A stretch of DNA of 64,000 bases from Engraulis encrasicolus (lineage: Eukaryota; Chordata; Actinopteri; Clupeiformes; Engraulidae). The notes below the pieces were generated by a model. It saw only the letters and a program-made list of their open reading frames with translations, had not been told where the DNA came from and made no database searches. The DNA lies in assembly GCF_034702125.1 (NCBI RefSeq), contig NC_085873.1:45492181-45556180 (forward strand), read 5' to 3'. Made by a program: the position numbers and the translations under genes. How positions within the stretch are numbered: position 1 is the stretch's first letter; every line of letters starts with the position of its first letter. Shown piece by piece: positions 44,830-56,066 of the stretch.

Positions 44830-46608
44830 CAGGGTTCCCACTCTTTTTCAAAAATCATTTTCCAGGATATTTCCAGGACATTTCCAGGACTATTTTTGGA
44901 TAATTCAGGACGGATATTTAATCCGTCGGACCCACAATTTGGACATACACAGCGACGCACAATGCATTTTAGAGACAATGTGACTTTAAGGTTGAAATGA
45001 GTTGTAATGAATGAGTACAGTGTGTTAGGGAAGAGGGTACGTCCAAAGACGTCATAAGAGCATAGTATGGCATGGCCGCAAGGGGAGTCACTTTCTTCTT
45101 CTGCAGTTAGTACTAAGGAGACTAGTGATAGGAGGGATTACATTAAACACTGATAACTGGATCTCCTCTCTTGACCAATTTTGCAAAGTTACAGAGTTCA
45201 GATTTTATCCATTATGACCACTGACCATGAGCACAGTGTCTTTAAGCAATGTCCTCGGACTACACCTAACCAATGCATTTTCCATTGAGTGATACTTCTT
45301 ATCCAATGTACGTTATTTGCTTAGTACTGGCGGCAAGGTAAAATGCAAAGCCACTACCGCCAGGGCTGGAGTGTGGAACAGGTCATAGGACATAGTGAAT
45401 TTGTGTCAGCTGTAATTAAGGCTGAATGACAGCTGCAATTTAACCACAAACTGAACATTGATGACAGGACATCCTATTTTGACCGGGCCGGAACTAGCAG
45501 CAGCTCCTCGCACCCACAATGCAATTCAAATTGCGGAGTTTCCAGTGTCACAATTTGTATCGATCATGGCCTTGCATCCACTGTGCATGGTGTCCCCGGG
45601 CTACGCCCCCGTACTACACCGTGGCCAATGCAATTTCCTGCGAATAAGCATTCTTATCCATTCTATGTTCTTTGTCCAAAGGTATTGACCTGGATTGCGG
45701 TTGAAGATCACCAGCTGTCCCGCTAGTAGGAATCTGCTGGAGCTTGGCGACCACACCCCTATCGCAAGCCCAGCACGTGCAGCCTCTGTTCAATTGAAAT
45801 GCTTTCTGATCCACAAAACGTTTTTTTCGGAATTAAATGAAAGTGCAATGTAAACTCACATTAATGTCACATTATCTCAGAAAATAATACCTTGATAGTC
45901 TCTCTCTTATCGCAAAAAATAGTGTACTTGGATTTAAATGCATTCTCCACAAGACTTGACTTTGACTTTTTTGCTCACCAACCATTGTGGCCAGTGGTTT
46001 CTGTCTTTCTGCAAGCCAGTTTTGTTGCCAGTTTCTTTTTTTCTGGAATATTCTTGCATACAAACAATTGATGCGACTACTGTGATTTGTCACACCAAAG
46101 ATCAAACTAGCTTTCAAAGTGCCTAGTGAGACTGAAAGCTCAGATCTCCAAAAAAGATAGCAGTACAATTTTTTATAAGGAAGTGCTAGCACTGCTTATT
46201 TGTAGGCCTATTATGACCGTAAGCAGGTTTTCGAGAGATATATAACGCCATGATATCAGCTAGCGACTTTTCAGCAAGCCAACTAGCGACTTCTAGCGAC
46301 TTTTGGCAACACAGAGTCAAAGAATATTACTGTGTACAATCAAAGATGGCAACCTGACCAAACTGTGTGTGTGTGTGTGGACAATAATGTATTCAATAGG
46401 TGGATATAAATTGAATCGTCATGTCTAGACTCGGAGAAGAGTAAAAATTATACCACAAACAAAATCGGGAAAGAGTTGAAGGAAAAAAAATCCAGGACAA
46501 ATATTTTTTTCCAGGACATTTGGTGAATTTCCAGGACTTTCAAGGACTTGAAAACACATCTCTAAATTTCCAGGTTTTCCAGGTTTTCCAGGACGTGTGG
46601 GAGCCCTG
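44830..46608. mobile_element. hAT-type non-autonomous element
   Basis: Starts CAGGGTTCCCACTC and ends ACGTGTGGGAGCCCTG, with many TTTCCAGGACATTTCC-like phrases at both ends. A GTTATAAT copy lies at 44821-44828. The other copy is found only after the adjacent element (47412-47419). No coding recognised in 1.8 kb. Confidence 0.75.
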
Positions 46609-46612
46609 TAAT

Positions 46613-47411
46613 CAGGGCTTTGAACCGGTTCAAGGAACGAAAACAAAAACCAGGAACTTTTTGTATTTTAAAGGGAACAGAAACGAAACCGGAAACGTTA
46701 TTATTTTTTATGTTCGGGAACGGAAACACTTATTTAAAAATAATGGTAACCGGTTAATACCGGTTAATACCGTTCCTCAAACAAAAAAAAAAGTTATTAT
46801 TTACCATGACGACTGAGGTTCACGTCCTGTGTGACATCAGACATTCTCTGACTGAATGGAGAGAGAGCTGTGGATTACAAAGTCTCCACTCCACATCTTA
46901 AATAAGAGAAACCAATACAAAAGGCCTTAGTCTCCATTGCATCATTGTAAGATATTGCAGAGAAGCGCGTGAAAAGCGCACCGAGAATGTTCGATGTTAT
47001 TGGGCATCCATGGGCGCTTCAAATATGCACAAACTCACAATGTCCATCATAGCGCTCGCCGTGAACCAAGTCAGCATGGAGCGCGCATTTTCATCATTGA
47101 GGTTTATTCTCCGCTTAGGTCGTCCCTGAATGACAAAATTCTGGAGGATATTCTTTTCACCCGCTTGAATAAACAGTTTGGAAGTAGGCTGACTCATTTG
47201 CACTTCCGTCTTTCTTGGTTAATTAATGTTAGTTAGTCCTATGGGGAGTAATCAGCTGACAGGAACGAAATTAACCGTTCCGGGAACAGTATTTTTTTGT
47301 TCTAACCGGTTCGGGAACGTCAATTTATTGGTGGAACGCATAACCGGAAACGTTATAATTCTGTTTCTGTTCGGAACGGAACTTTTGGAAAAAAATTGGT
47401 TCAAAGCCCTG
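46613..47411 (+). mobile_element. hAT deletion derivative adjacent to the previous element
   Basis: Starts CAGGGCTTTGAACCGG and ends GGTTCAAAGCCCTG, with many GGAACGGAAAC / AACCGGTT phrases subterminally. It contains a remnant of the hAT C-terminal dimerisation domain (47035-47185). Only TAAT separates it from the element to its left. Confidence 0.82.
47035..47185 (+). pseudogene. hAT dimerisation-domain remnant
   Basis: Reads IIALAVNQVSMERAFSSLRF in one frame and SLNDKILEDILFTRLNKQFG in the next. It corresponds to the ER-FS block and the following L---L--LL-L--N helix of the hAT dimerisation domain. One shift separates them. Shows the element came from an autonomous hAT. Confidence 0.75.
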
Positions 47412-48711
47412 GTTATAATAATGATTTGTCTACCAATCTCTGTTACGTCTGGGTTCAGCTAGTTAAGGGTTCATTTCTCGTTAAGTCGTTAAGGAATGAG
47501 ACAGAGGTCATGGTGCCAGGATGGTATTACAGCTATTAAAAGAGGTGTTTCCCCCGTGTCCCGCGATTGATCGACTGCCTCAGGTTAATGGGCGGACTAC
47601 ACGGACTACACGGCCCAAAAGAGATGCAATCACCCCGCTCAGTACGTCCCAGCTTTCATGACATATTTCACCCCCAGGTAAACACCAGTGACGTCGGATC
47701 CCAGTCTATGTTGGTCCAAAGTGTATGTGCCTCGCTCCATCCACAGGGAATGAGCCTTACTGCCGAATTACCGGTAACCAGAACTATAAACATATGCATA
47801 GACCAAACGGAATTCTTCCCCAGATTTGTATGAAAGGTTTATTAGCAGACAAAACCTACTGTGTCAGCAATACGATTACGAACAGAATACAATGATGAAA
47901 TAAGCCAATGCACTACCTAAATCAAGAGGAAAATACTACATGAACAGAGGTCCACGGGAGCCCTTTACCGGGTTTCAACTCAAAGATTTAATCATTACAT
48001 CAAAGTTTAATACTTGGTTGCCTCGTGGGACGACCGCAGCCAGGGACCAATGAGCAATCAGTTACCTGAACATGGGCTGTCCTAACGCCAAGGGGTTTGG
48101 CTTGGGAACTTTAGCTTCCAGCCAAGTTGTACTCAAATCCTAAAATACTACATTTTTATTACATTACCTAAAACAATTACAAGACCGAGACCTCTTCACC
48201 ACCCGAAGTATTTCCATCAGATTGATACCAAACACATCATAGGAATTCTCAATACATCATATTAAGCGTTTACCACACATATTAATACATCTGGCCCACG
48301 TCTCTCCTGGGCACGTGGTATCTTTGCGCGGAATCCTGTGCACGCGCAACAGCTGGATACCTCCCTCACTGGAGGGGCAAGTTTCTTACCCCGGAGGGGG
48401 CGAGTTTCTTACGGGGGCAAGTTTGAACAGCTGTGCGTCTCCGCACAGAGAGCATTGTCTTACTGTGGCCTTGTGATTCAAACGCCAGATAGGCAAAGTT
48501 TGTCTTTGTAATTTAAAGATAGCAAAAACAGTAAATAAACACATGAATGGTAGAGAAGCAACAAAATGTGAGATCTCTCAGGAATCCGTAGGTAATGATT
48601 ATGAGGATGAAGATGATGATGATGATGTCAGTGGGTCAGAGAACGGTCAAGACAGTGGGGGGGATTACAGCTCCACAACACCCAGAATCTTTGCTGAAAT
48701 CGACTTTGCGC
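47412..48711. other. No gene recognised
   Basis: Mostly plain. GGGGCAAGTTTCTTAC-like phrase repeated near 48375-48425. A short acidic frame (48543-48700, EDEDDDDD) has no recognised family. Confidence 0.45.
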
Positions 48712-49971
48712 TCATGTCGCTTGTCTCGAAACAAAGCCCACGGCCCTTTCTTTCAGCTGACCTTTGTGAAGGTATCTAAGGTACACTGCCACAAGCTCCT
48801 TTTTAGGCAAGTCTTTGCATTCGTCGGCTAAAATGGTGTAATATGTGCCTGCCTCCTCTTGCAGTTCTGCTCTTATTTTCCTGATTACTAGTGACGCGGC
48901 AATTCCCAGGATTTCATTTTGGATGTCTGGGCTCATTAATTTCGCATTCCCAGGCATTTCATCCAGACGTGTAGCTATATCCGGACAGAATTCTGTAATC
49001 AGTTAAAATAATTCCAAAAAGTTGTGTCTTTGTTTTCCCGATGCCCACGCAATGGAATGTCTTGCTTCGCACAAAACAAAACAAGTTTGATGACAGAGTC
49101 CATGTGCTCCCTGTTCCTCTGCACAACCGTCCTGTTCCCTGCATCCTGGTTCAGCTGGTTCACGATGTTCCCTTGGTGGCTTTGCTTGAAGCCCTCAGCC
49201 CGGGCGACTCTGGCAGTATGAGCTCTGCTAGCCTGATGCTTGGTACATGAATGGGCAATATGTTTCCAATCTTTATATCCGATTTTTCTGAATCTATGTT
49301 CAATGACAGCCTCCGGGAAATGACGACATTCTTTGCAGAACACAGCATACCTTGAAATACTGTCAGGGTTGCCAGATGAGGCTGATGATTTCCAGCCGCC
49401 TAGAAGCACAAAATCCCGCCCGATTCTATTGATTTCTATGGGGAAACAGCCCAATCTGGCAACACTGAATACTGTATTCTAGCCATGGGAATTTGTCATA
49501 CCACACAGTACTGAAGCTCCTAGCTTTGCCTGCTATGGTGGTGGCAGCAGTGCTTAATTTGAGGGGGAGCAAGGGGGAGCTAGCTCCGGAACCTCAGACA
49601 AGAGCTCCGGAACCTTGGATGGAACCTCAGGGAAAGACATCACAGACCCCCCCTCCAAAATAAGGCTATGATAAATAACGATTCGATCAGCATGCCCAGT
49701 ATTATTAATCATATAACAACAACCTGTCAAACTTAGCTTAACACAGACATAGCAGTTAGCATAGCATACCTTGGAATGGAAGAGAAGACGCTATTATTGC
49801 TGTTGACTGGAGCGCTGCTGAGGAGGGCGCTTCTGAAACATCACAGTTTGCCACAGATAGAGAGGATGATGATGACGAGTCCTTTTCAAAATCATTTTGA
49901 CGCCCACGAATAACAAAATTCATCAAACTGCTTTGCTTCGACATTTCTTCACTTTCTGTTGGCACTAAGAC
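48712..49971 (-). pseudogene. hAT transposase gene fossil (TTF/ZMYM type), two exons
   Basis: Minus strand. Exon 1: MSKQSSLMNFVIRGRQND from about 49944, ending at a GTATGC donor near 49769. Exon 2 begins after a CATAG/CAG acceptor near 49537: RSFSTVWYDKFPWLEYSI, an interrupting MITE (49364-49467), then YAVFCKECRHFP, IGYKDWKHIAHSC, HQASRAHTARVARAEG and SVIKLVLFCAKQDIPLRGHR. This is the TTF-type zinc finger (C--C-HF … W … H---H) and following region of hAT transposases. After a shift near 48960-49000 it continues KLMSPDIQNEILGIAASLVI, TYYTILADECKDLPKKELVA and YLRYLHKGQLKERAVGF, the ADE--D catalytic start. It is truncated at about 48712, so the rest of the DDE domain is missing. Confidence 0.85.
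49364..49467 (-). mobile_element. hAT MITE inserted in an exon of a hAT fossil
   Basis: CAGGGTTGCCAGATGAGGC to CCCAATCTGGCAACACTG, 104 bp, with a perfect 8-bp TSD AATACTGT at 49356-49363 and 49468-49475. Removing it plus one TSD restores continuity of the zinc-finger coding region around LEYSI/SRYAVF. Same family as the shell at 1230-2574. Confidence 0.93.
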
Positions 49972-50945
49972 CACATACTGCCGAATGCTTTGAGAGACGT
50001 ATTAGAAGGGGAGGATCATTGTCACGACGCAATCACAATCTGATTGGCGTTTTATGATGTAGCAGAAGCATTTTGCCGCCCAAAATTGGCACTCAGAAAA
50101 TGAATTTAAAAGTCACCGAAAATGAACCACTTTAAAAAAAAAAAAAGTATTTATTCAATAATGTATTTATTCTCGCTTGGTGCAAATACAACATGATATC
50201 ATATAGGAATACAATGAGGCAACAGTGTCGAGTCGACTGACTCAGCATCGTCATAGGATGGGCGGGCCTAGATGTCAAGTGGGCGGGCCCAGTCATGAAG
50301 TCAAGTCAAGAAACGCATAAGCTCTGGATCCTGGCTGGGAGACCCAGGCAAGGCCTAAAGCTTGAGAGTAAAAATCTGGCCAGAGCGAAATTTAAGTATG
50401 GTGTTCGTTTCATTTCTAGACATGAGCAACTTCCTGTTTGTTCAACTCACAGGCAGTTACAGCCAAACGATGGAAGACATCAAACATGCTACCAGGGGTG
50501 AGGACCTAAAAATTGCTGTGGAGAATCCTGAAACTGTCGAGAAACTTTTTGCCATTTTCTTTCCGTTTCCCTACATATGGTTCTATGGGCTACCATTAAC
50601 ATCCCGGATGCGGGAAAAAAAAGAGGAATTAGACAAAAGAAAGTGCAATGTGTAGTCAAAAATACTAAATTAAACCAAGATATCGCAAAACACGCCCACT
50701 CAATGCAAAAGTGTGTGCTCAAGTTGGGTCTCCTAAGGGGGCGTTGTCCCCCACTTCTTCTCTTTTTGAGGTGTTTGCGCAAGACGTGCGCTACCGCCAT
50801 CTACAGCGCTAAGGGGACTTCATTGATTCTCAACCTCAGGACTCCGAAGGTCTCCTAACCGAAGGTCTCCCAAAGGGGCGTTCACCCGACATAGAGTGGA
50901 TACCGGAAAGGAAACAAAATGACGCTTCTTGTTAGATCCACTTTC
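49972..50945. other. No gene recognised; A run and repeat-like pieces
   Basis: A14 near 50134-50147; GATGGGCGGGCC and GTGGGCGGGCCC near 50258-50290. GGTCTCCTAAGGGGGCGTTG near 50727 echoes GGTCTCCCAAAGGGGCGTTC near 50864 as a direct repeat. No domain seen. Confidence 0.45.
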
Positions 50946-51066
50946 TTTGGTGTAGTGGTTAGGGAGTGAAGAGGAAGATGGACTGTCACTCAGCTGGCTG
51001 CAGTTTCAATCCTCACCTTGACCACTCCATGGCCGAAGTGCCCTTGAACAAGGCACCTAACAATAA
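50946..51066 (+). repeat. tRNA-derived SINE fragment
   Basis: GTGTAGTGGTTAGGGAGTGA (box A-like), GTTTCAATCCT (box B-like), followed by AAGTGCCCTTGAACAAGGCA, a phrase typical of fish SINEs (recall). Confidence 0.7.
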
Positions 51067-51093
51067 TAATACAAAGAAAACCAACTAACACTA

Positions 51094-51481
51094 AGGGCCA
51101 AAACATACCAAGGCGGGACGGAACGGTCGCAGGACGGACGCGGTCTTTCTGCTTAGTTTTAGCCGGCGTGCTTTTCTCTGCCTTGCACACTGACAGCGTC
51201 GGCGTGCGCGGCCAGTCCTATTCAAAACCCTAGCCACAGCCAAAGCTAGGATGCTACTTTGCCATTCATTTGAATGAGACACCGCCGGTCGCCGGCGTGA
51301 AAAATACGCTCGAGTTCTATTTTCCAAATGCAGCGCGGCGCGGAGCCGGCTCCCGCGCCGCTGACGCTCGACTACCGCCGGTTGGTGTGTAAGGACAGAT
51401 AGGTTTCAATGTATTTTCACCGACGCCGGTAAAAAACGCTGCCGTTCCGCGACGCGTTACCGCCTTGGTGTGTAAGACCCC
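51094..51481 (+). mobile_element. CpG-rich MITE with TA TSD, copy 1
   Basis: Starts AGGGCCAAAACATACCAAGG; the right end reads CCTTGGTGTGTAAGACCCC. Flanked by TA (51092-51093, 51482-51483). Very CpG-rich (CCGCCGGTCGCCGGCG). Nearly identical to copy 2 at 53531-53916 in the same orientation. Confidence 0.85.
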
Positions 51482-51483
51482 TA

Positions 51484-52405
51484 AGGGTCCTTCAACAGCT
51501 CCGCTGCTTGCCCCCTAATGATCACACAAATAATTTCCAGTATGAGCATAGATTGAGTTTAATACAACATCTTGAAACCATTGAAAAGTTATGGGCAAAA
51601 CAAAAATGTGATCATGTGGAAACTCTGCCATCTTGAAAGTCTTGGTGATAATTACAGTATTAACATATAAAGTATTAAGTCATAGCCACAAAATTAGAAT
51701 ATCATGTATACGTTGTTTTATTTCCACAATTTCATAAAGAATGTTAAAATTTCACTTCGCATTTCACTTCGAACGTTAAAATTTTCACTTCGCATTCACA
51801 TCACTGCTGATACTCCTACTACTGCTACTACTGCTGCTACTGCACATCTGAAGTCTTGGAGAACTGACATGGTTAGATGCCTGGGTTGTTACTTTGAGTT
51901 AATAGATTTCATTTATAGATACATGAGTCACATCTTAAACTATTCCCATAATTCACTTTTTAATGTATGCATTTGTTGGTCTTCCAGCCCAAAGAAACTC
52001 AAATAGGAGTTTGGAAAATTAGAATATTCTGAGGAAATCAATTCAGGAATTCTTCTGGGGGAAAAAATCAGATCTCATCAAATCTGTTGAAATATTGTTC
52101 TTCCTAAACTACATTTCAATGTTCAAATCTTTGTTAGGAGTCTCTTTGCTGATGTGAGGCCTTTGCATTGAGGTCAATGGCAGTAGCAGTGCATGGGAGT
52201 TATGGAGGCCCAGATATCTTTGATGCTTTGCTGTCAGCTTTTTTTTTTTTTTCTTCGTTTTTTGACGAGCACCAGGGAGCATCCAGTGGCTGTCAAAGCT
52301 TCTTTCTTTAGTGAATGTTCCCTGAAATTCCTATTGGTAACATCCCATTGACTTTGAATAGGGCTTTAGGTCTGTCGACTTAGAATGACATGATCACCAA
52401 AGCAA
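51484..52405. other. No gene confidently seen
   Basis: AT-rich; a paired AAATTAGAATAT phrase near 51691 and 52016 suggests an old mariner-like repeat. T12 run near 52240. Confidence 0.4.
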
Positions 52406-53530
52406 CTAAACGTGGCATGCCGACATCTCTGTGTGGGTGCAGAAGCATGACACCTCACGATGGGTAATTTCGCCTGGTTTTGCGGAGATCACCTGATGGA
52501 TTTTGAGTGTTCCCTTCACAGCCAGCAAGTGCTCTGGCAGCATTTCATCATATTTTCTGATGGCCTCTATGGCTATCCAGTGATGACGGATGCTGGACCC
52601 AGACTTCTGACCTAGCATCTTAAAAACATCCTCGGGAGTCTGAAGCTCACCTCCAAGGAGGACGTGACGGTCAGCATCCCTCTTCAACGCCCCACCAACA
52701 CCATCTGGGACGCCCTTGCCGTGTGACCTTTCCGAATAGTTCCATGTCACATATTGAAATCCAGACAGGAATGACACAGTACTTAGTAGATAAAAGTTTG
52801 CTTTATTCCTGTACTGTGTAACAGGCCCATCACTAATTACATGCAGTGCTGTAATTTTGGGGTGAGTTGCCCGGAGCTCTTTCAGTACGGGCTCCAAGTG
52901 AGCCCACACGGCCCGTTCGTCATGGCGGAGGCTGTCTGACAGAGTAGCATACGACTGGGTGCCAAGGACTGTGTAGAGGACAGCGGTATGAATTGTGGTC
53001 TGTTTACGACTTCCTCCAAAATGGAAAGCCTGTATCTCGATGCTCATCTTACACGCATAATTCTCAGAGAAGTCGATATGGAGAACAGCTTCAGCTTCAG
53101 TGATATTTTCTTTAATGTACCTGAACTGTTCAGCCTAGTGCATCCAATTGAATTGGTGTATTGCTAAAGCTTCTAGCTTTTGTTGGAACATCTCCTTTAC
53201 TTCTTCTATCGTCCCTGTGTGTGTTTGCTTTGCAACATTTGCAAAGTTTTTCTCTCCATTACTTGATGTCACACGCTCCCACTGTTCCCAGGATATAGCA
53301 TCACAGTTGTCTGTCTCAGGGAAGATGATTTCGTCAAAGCAGCATTGGGGACATACTCGATCCATACATGCTTTATTTTTGGGGTCACACACAATCATTT
53401 CTACTAACTCTGAGACACTGGTTGTCTTCAGCAGCCCCATCTTGGTAAGTTTGTTTGCCAACAGTCAGATATTCTCGTGTTCTGAGCATGCACATGTATC
53501 TCGATCCCGTAACTTTGGCTCTGTAATGTA

Positions 53531-53916
53531 AGGGCCAGAACATACCAAGGCGGAACGGAACGGTTGCAGGACGAACGCGTTCTTTCTGCTTAGTTTCGGC
53601 CGGCGTGTTTTTCTCTGCCTTTCACACTGACAGCGTCGGCGTGCGTGGCCAGTCCTGTTGAAAACCCTCCCCACAGCCAAAGCTAGCATGCTACTCTGCC
53701 ATTCATTTGAATGAGACACCGCCGGTCGCCGGCGTGAAAAATATGCTCGAGTTCTATTTTCCAAATGCAGCGCGGTGCGGAGCCGGCTCCCTCGCCGCTG
53801 ACGCTCGACTACCGCCGGTTGGTGTGTAAGGACAGATATGTTTCAATGCATTTTCAGACGCCGGTAAAAAACGCGGCCGTTCCGCGACGCTTTACTGCCC
53901 TGGTGTGTAAGACCCC
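53531..53916 (+). mobile_element. CpG-rich MITE with TA TSD, copy 2, inside the transposase-like gene
   Basis: Starts AGGGCCAGAACATACCAAGG and ends GTGTGTAAGACCCC, TA at 53529-53530 and 53917-53918. Removing it and one TA joins the reading KFY-ITEPKLRD in one frame, which supports the TA target. Confidence 0.9.
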
Positions 53917-54367
53917 TAGAACTTTTAGTAAAAGGGCCGGAGTCGGGTAAACTGTCTGTAACAAGTGCCTATTCACCTCTCTTTGATACTGTATGTGGAG
54001 CTCATTGAGAGGCTTTGTCAGGACTCTTCTTTGGACTTTTTGCTTATTATTTGTGACCGTGTCTTTTTTTCCAGGTAGAAGATGGCTGTTTTCATCTCTC
54101 GTCAAAAACTGTATAACAGCCTGCTTTCTTTCAGCTAACACTCTCTTCTGACCCTTTTGCTGTCTTCTGACCTCTCGGCTTCGCAATTTCACTTGCATTT
54201 CTAGCACTCTCTTTTCACGCTTGCTACATCTCTCTTTCTTATTTTTCACATCCCTCAGCTGCTTTTTCAGATGTAAGACTTGCTTTTTCAACCTGATATT
54301 ATCTTGCCGCAGTTTTCTGCAACATTTCTGGCCTGATGTATCTTCTTCCCTCACTGGTGTTGACACC

Positions 54368-54655
54368 ACTGCTGGTTGAAAGTCTTCCACTAGATCAAAC
54401 TCTGCTGGACTAACCACTGCTGGTTGAAAGTCTTCCACTAGATCAAACTCTGCTGGACTAACCACTGCTGGTTGAAAGTCTTCCACTAGATCAAACTCTG
54501 CTGGACTAACCACTGCTGGTTGAAAGTCTTCCACTAGATCAAACTCTGCTGGACTAACCACTGCTGGTTGAAAGTCTTCCACTAGATCAAACTCTGCTGG
54601 ACTAGCCACTGCTGGTTGAAAGTCCTCCACTACATCAACCTCTGCTGGACTAGGA
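54368..54655 (-). repeat. Six 48-bp tandem repeats in coding sequence
   Basis: 48-bp period starting ACTGCTGGTTGAAAGTCTTC, six copies. Four or five are identical at the amino-acid level; the one nearest the start codon has PAEVDVVEDFQPAVA. A coding minisatellite giving 16-residue acidic repeats. Confidence 0.93.
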
Positions 54656-54843
54656 GCTACAACGTCAATGCTCCAAATTGATGGTGGGGTCAGTTCTAGC
54701 ACTGCATTCGGCATATTTTTTCTTTCCCTGTACACCCTCGATGCAACCTTCCACTTCTGCCTCTGCTTCCTTCTCTCACTGGCTGGTAGCTCACTTGCTT
54801 TAACATAGTGAATCTTTCCCTGCTGTTTTCTTCTCTGGTAGCT

Positions 54844-56066
54844 GAAACAAATAGTATTGTATTACAAATCTGTCATAAATAGTGGTATTTAAAGGAGAAG
54901 TCCACTTTTTTGAACATTAAGGCCATTTTCTGAGTGGTCTGCAATGTTTCAGAGTCCCCCTCACCGTTTATTTCATGTTTGCTGCAGTGTCTGTTATTTG
55001 GCTGATTTGGATTTGATCTCAACCAGCTTTAGAATGGCCGTCTATGAGCACCTGCAACTCTATGAACACCTGCAAATTACCTTAAACATTAAAAAACGTT
55101 AAAAAACTAGCTGGTTTCTGACACAAGGTCATCTAGCACTACATGATCAACATTAAGATTTGTAAATAAAATTAAATTATAAATATCTTTTTGAGGTCAT
55201 ACCACATGACATCCAAATTTGGCAACAACTTTGCAGCACTTAAAAACATTGCTTTTTGAAATGTATTAAAGAGAGATACAGACCTGCCTGCTGTGTCCAT
55301 GTGGGCTCTGCCTGTTGGGGAACGATGCAACTTCCTATGTTTTTACTTGAATTCAAAATAAAAGTCCCAAAATCACAATTTCTTGATGATCGCACCACAT
55401 GATATTTGGACAAATGAACAGGCTTGGACATTATTTGTTTGTATATTATGGGGGGAAATACTTACTCAAGTAAGTTGAAATTTCATGAGGGACTATAAAA
55501 CACTAGAAAATATGCCGAAAGAGAAATAAAATAGAGCTAAAGTTTAAAAATCAGCAGGTAGGAGCGGGCGGTCGCACCACATGACATTTTTAATACTTGG
55601 GCGTAAAAAAATGCACAGTGACTAATGATTTATGAGAAAAAAACATTGGGTCCATAGAGGTCACATGTACTGATATATGTGGTGCATTAATATGAACATT
55701 TAAACCTTTTTTAAGTGAAAAAAATTCTAACAGACAGAAAATGTAGACGTCACGTCATTGACCCATATATATATATTTTTACTGATACTAGTTAATTTCC
55801 ATTATATCCTACACAACAGAACGTTAAATTGGCAAGGACGGAGAAAAGTTAACCCTTTGATGACCAAATTTTGAAATAATGTGTTCCTCTAATTGTTTTG
55901 AGCAGGAAAAAGAAGGATGGAAAGAAGATGACGCAGCTAGTCTGCTTTAAACTCTTTTCTAATGAGTATGTTAATTATTACATTGTTTCTGTCAGCTGAG
56001 CAATAGTACTGCCATCAAGGTATATTCGTCTACTTTTTTCTTTTGGGGGGTTGCTGCTGACAGCAT
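54844..56066. other. No gene recognised upstream of the LTR element
   Basis: AT-rich. The phrase GCACCACATGA recurs (about 55391, 55575). A TA tract lies near 55769. No upstream exon of the transposase-like gene could be supported. Confidence 0.45.

Larger units (their letters stand above)
52406..54842 (-). pseudogene. Uncharacterised transposase-like gene with RNase-H-like motifs
   Basis: Minus-strand coding from an acceptor near 54843 (TTTCAG) to a TAG at about 52404-52408. Order: a basic region (SERRKQRQKWKVASRVYRER); an LTPPS motif; six 16-residue repeats of the type PAEFDLVEDFQPAVVS; a coiled coil (KLRQDNIRLKKQVLHLKKQL); AVIQFLTRDENSHLLPGKKD; LRPFY just before a MITE insertion (53531-53916); then KLRDRDTCACSEHENI (C-C-H-like), CPQCCFDE, VLHIDFSENYACK, LHVISDGPVTQYRNK and SHGKGVPDGVGGALKR. 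The D-F-ENY, SDG--QY and HGK---D-GG blocks resemble a DDE/RNase H-fold core. Damage: the MITE, one frameshift near the LRPFY block, and stops after EHENI and after NWMH. I recall similar proteins in fish and marine invertebrates without an assigned function. An upstream exon is expected but not seen. Confidence 0.68.

Noticed and set aside
48543..48700. Acidic 50-residue frame as a host exon
   Set aside because: Aspartate/glutamate run could come from a GAT/GAG repeat; no domain or convincing splice sites.
54368..54655. CRISPR-like regular repeat array
   Set aside because: The 48-bp units are contiguous with no spacers, in a coding frame, and the genome is eukaryotic; it is a minisatellite.
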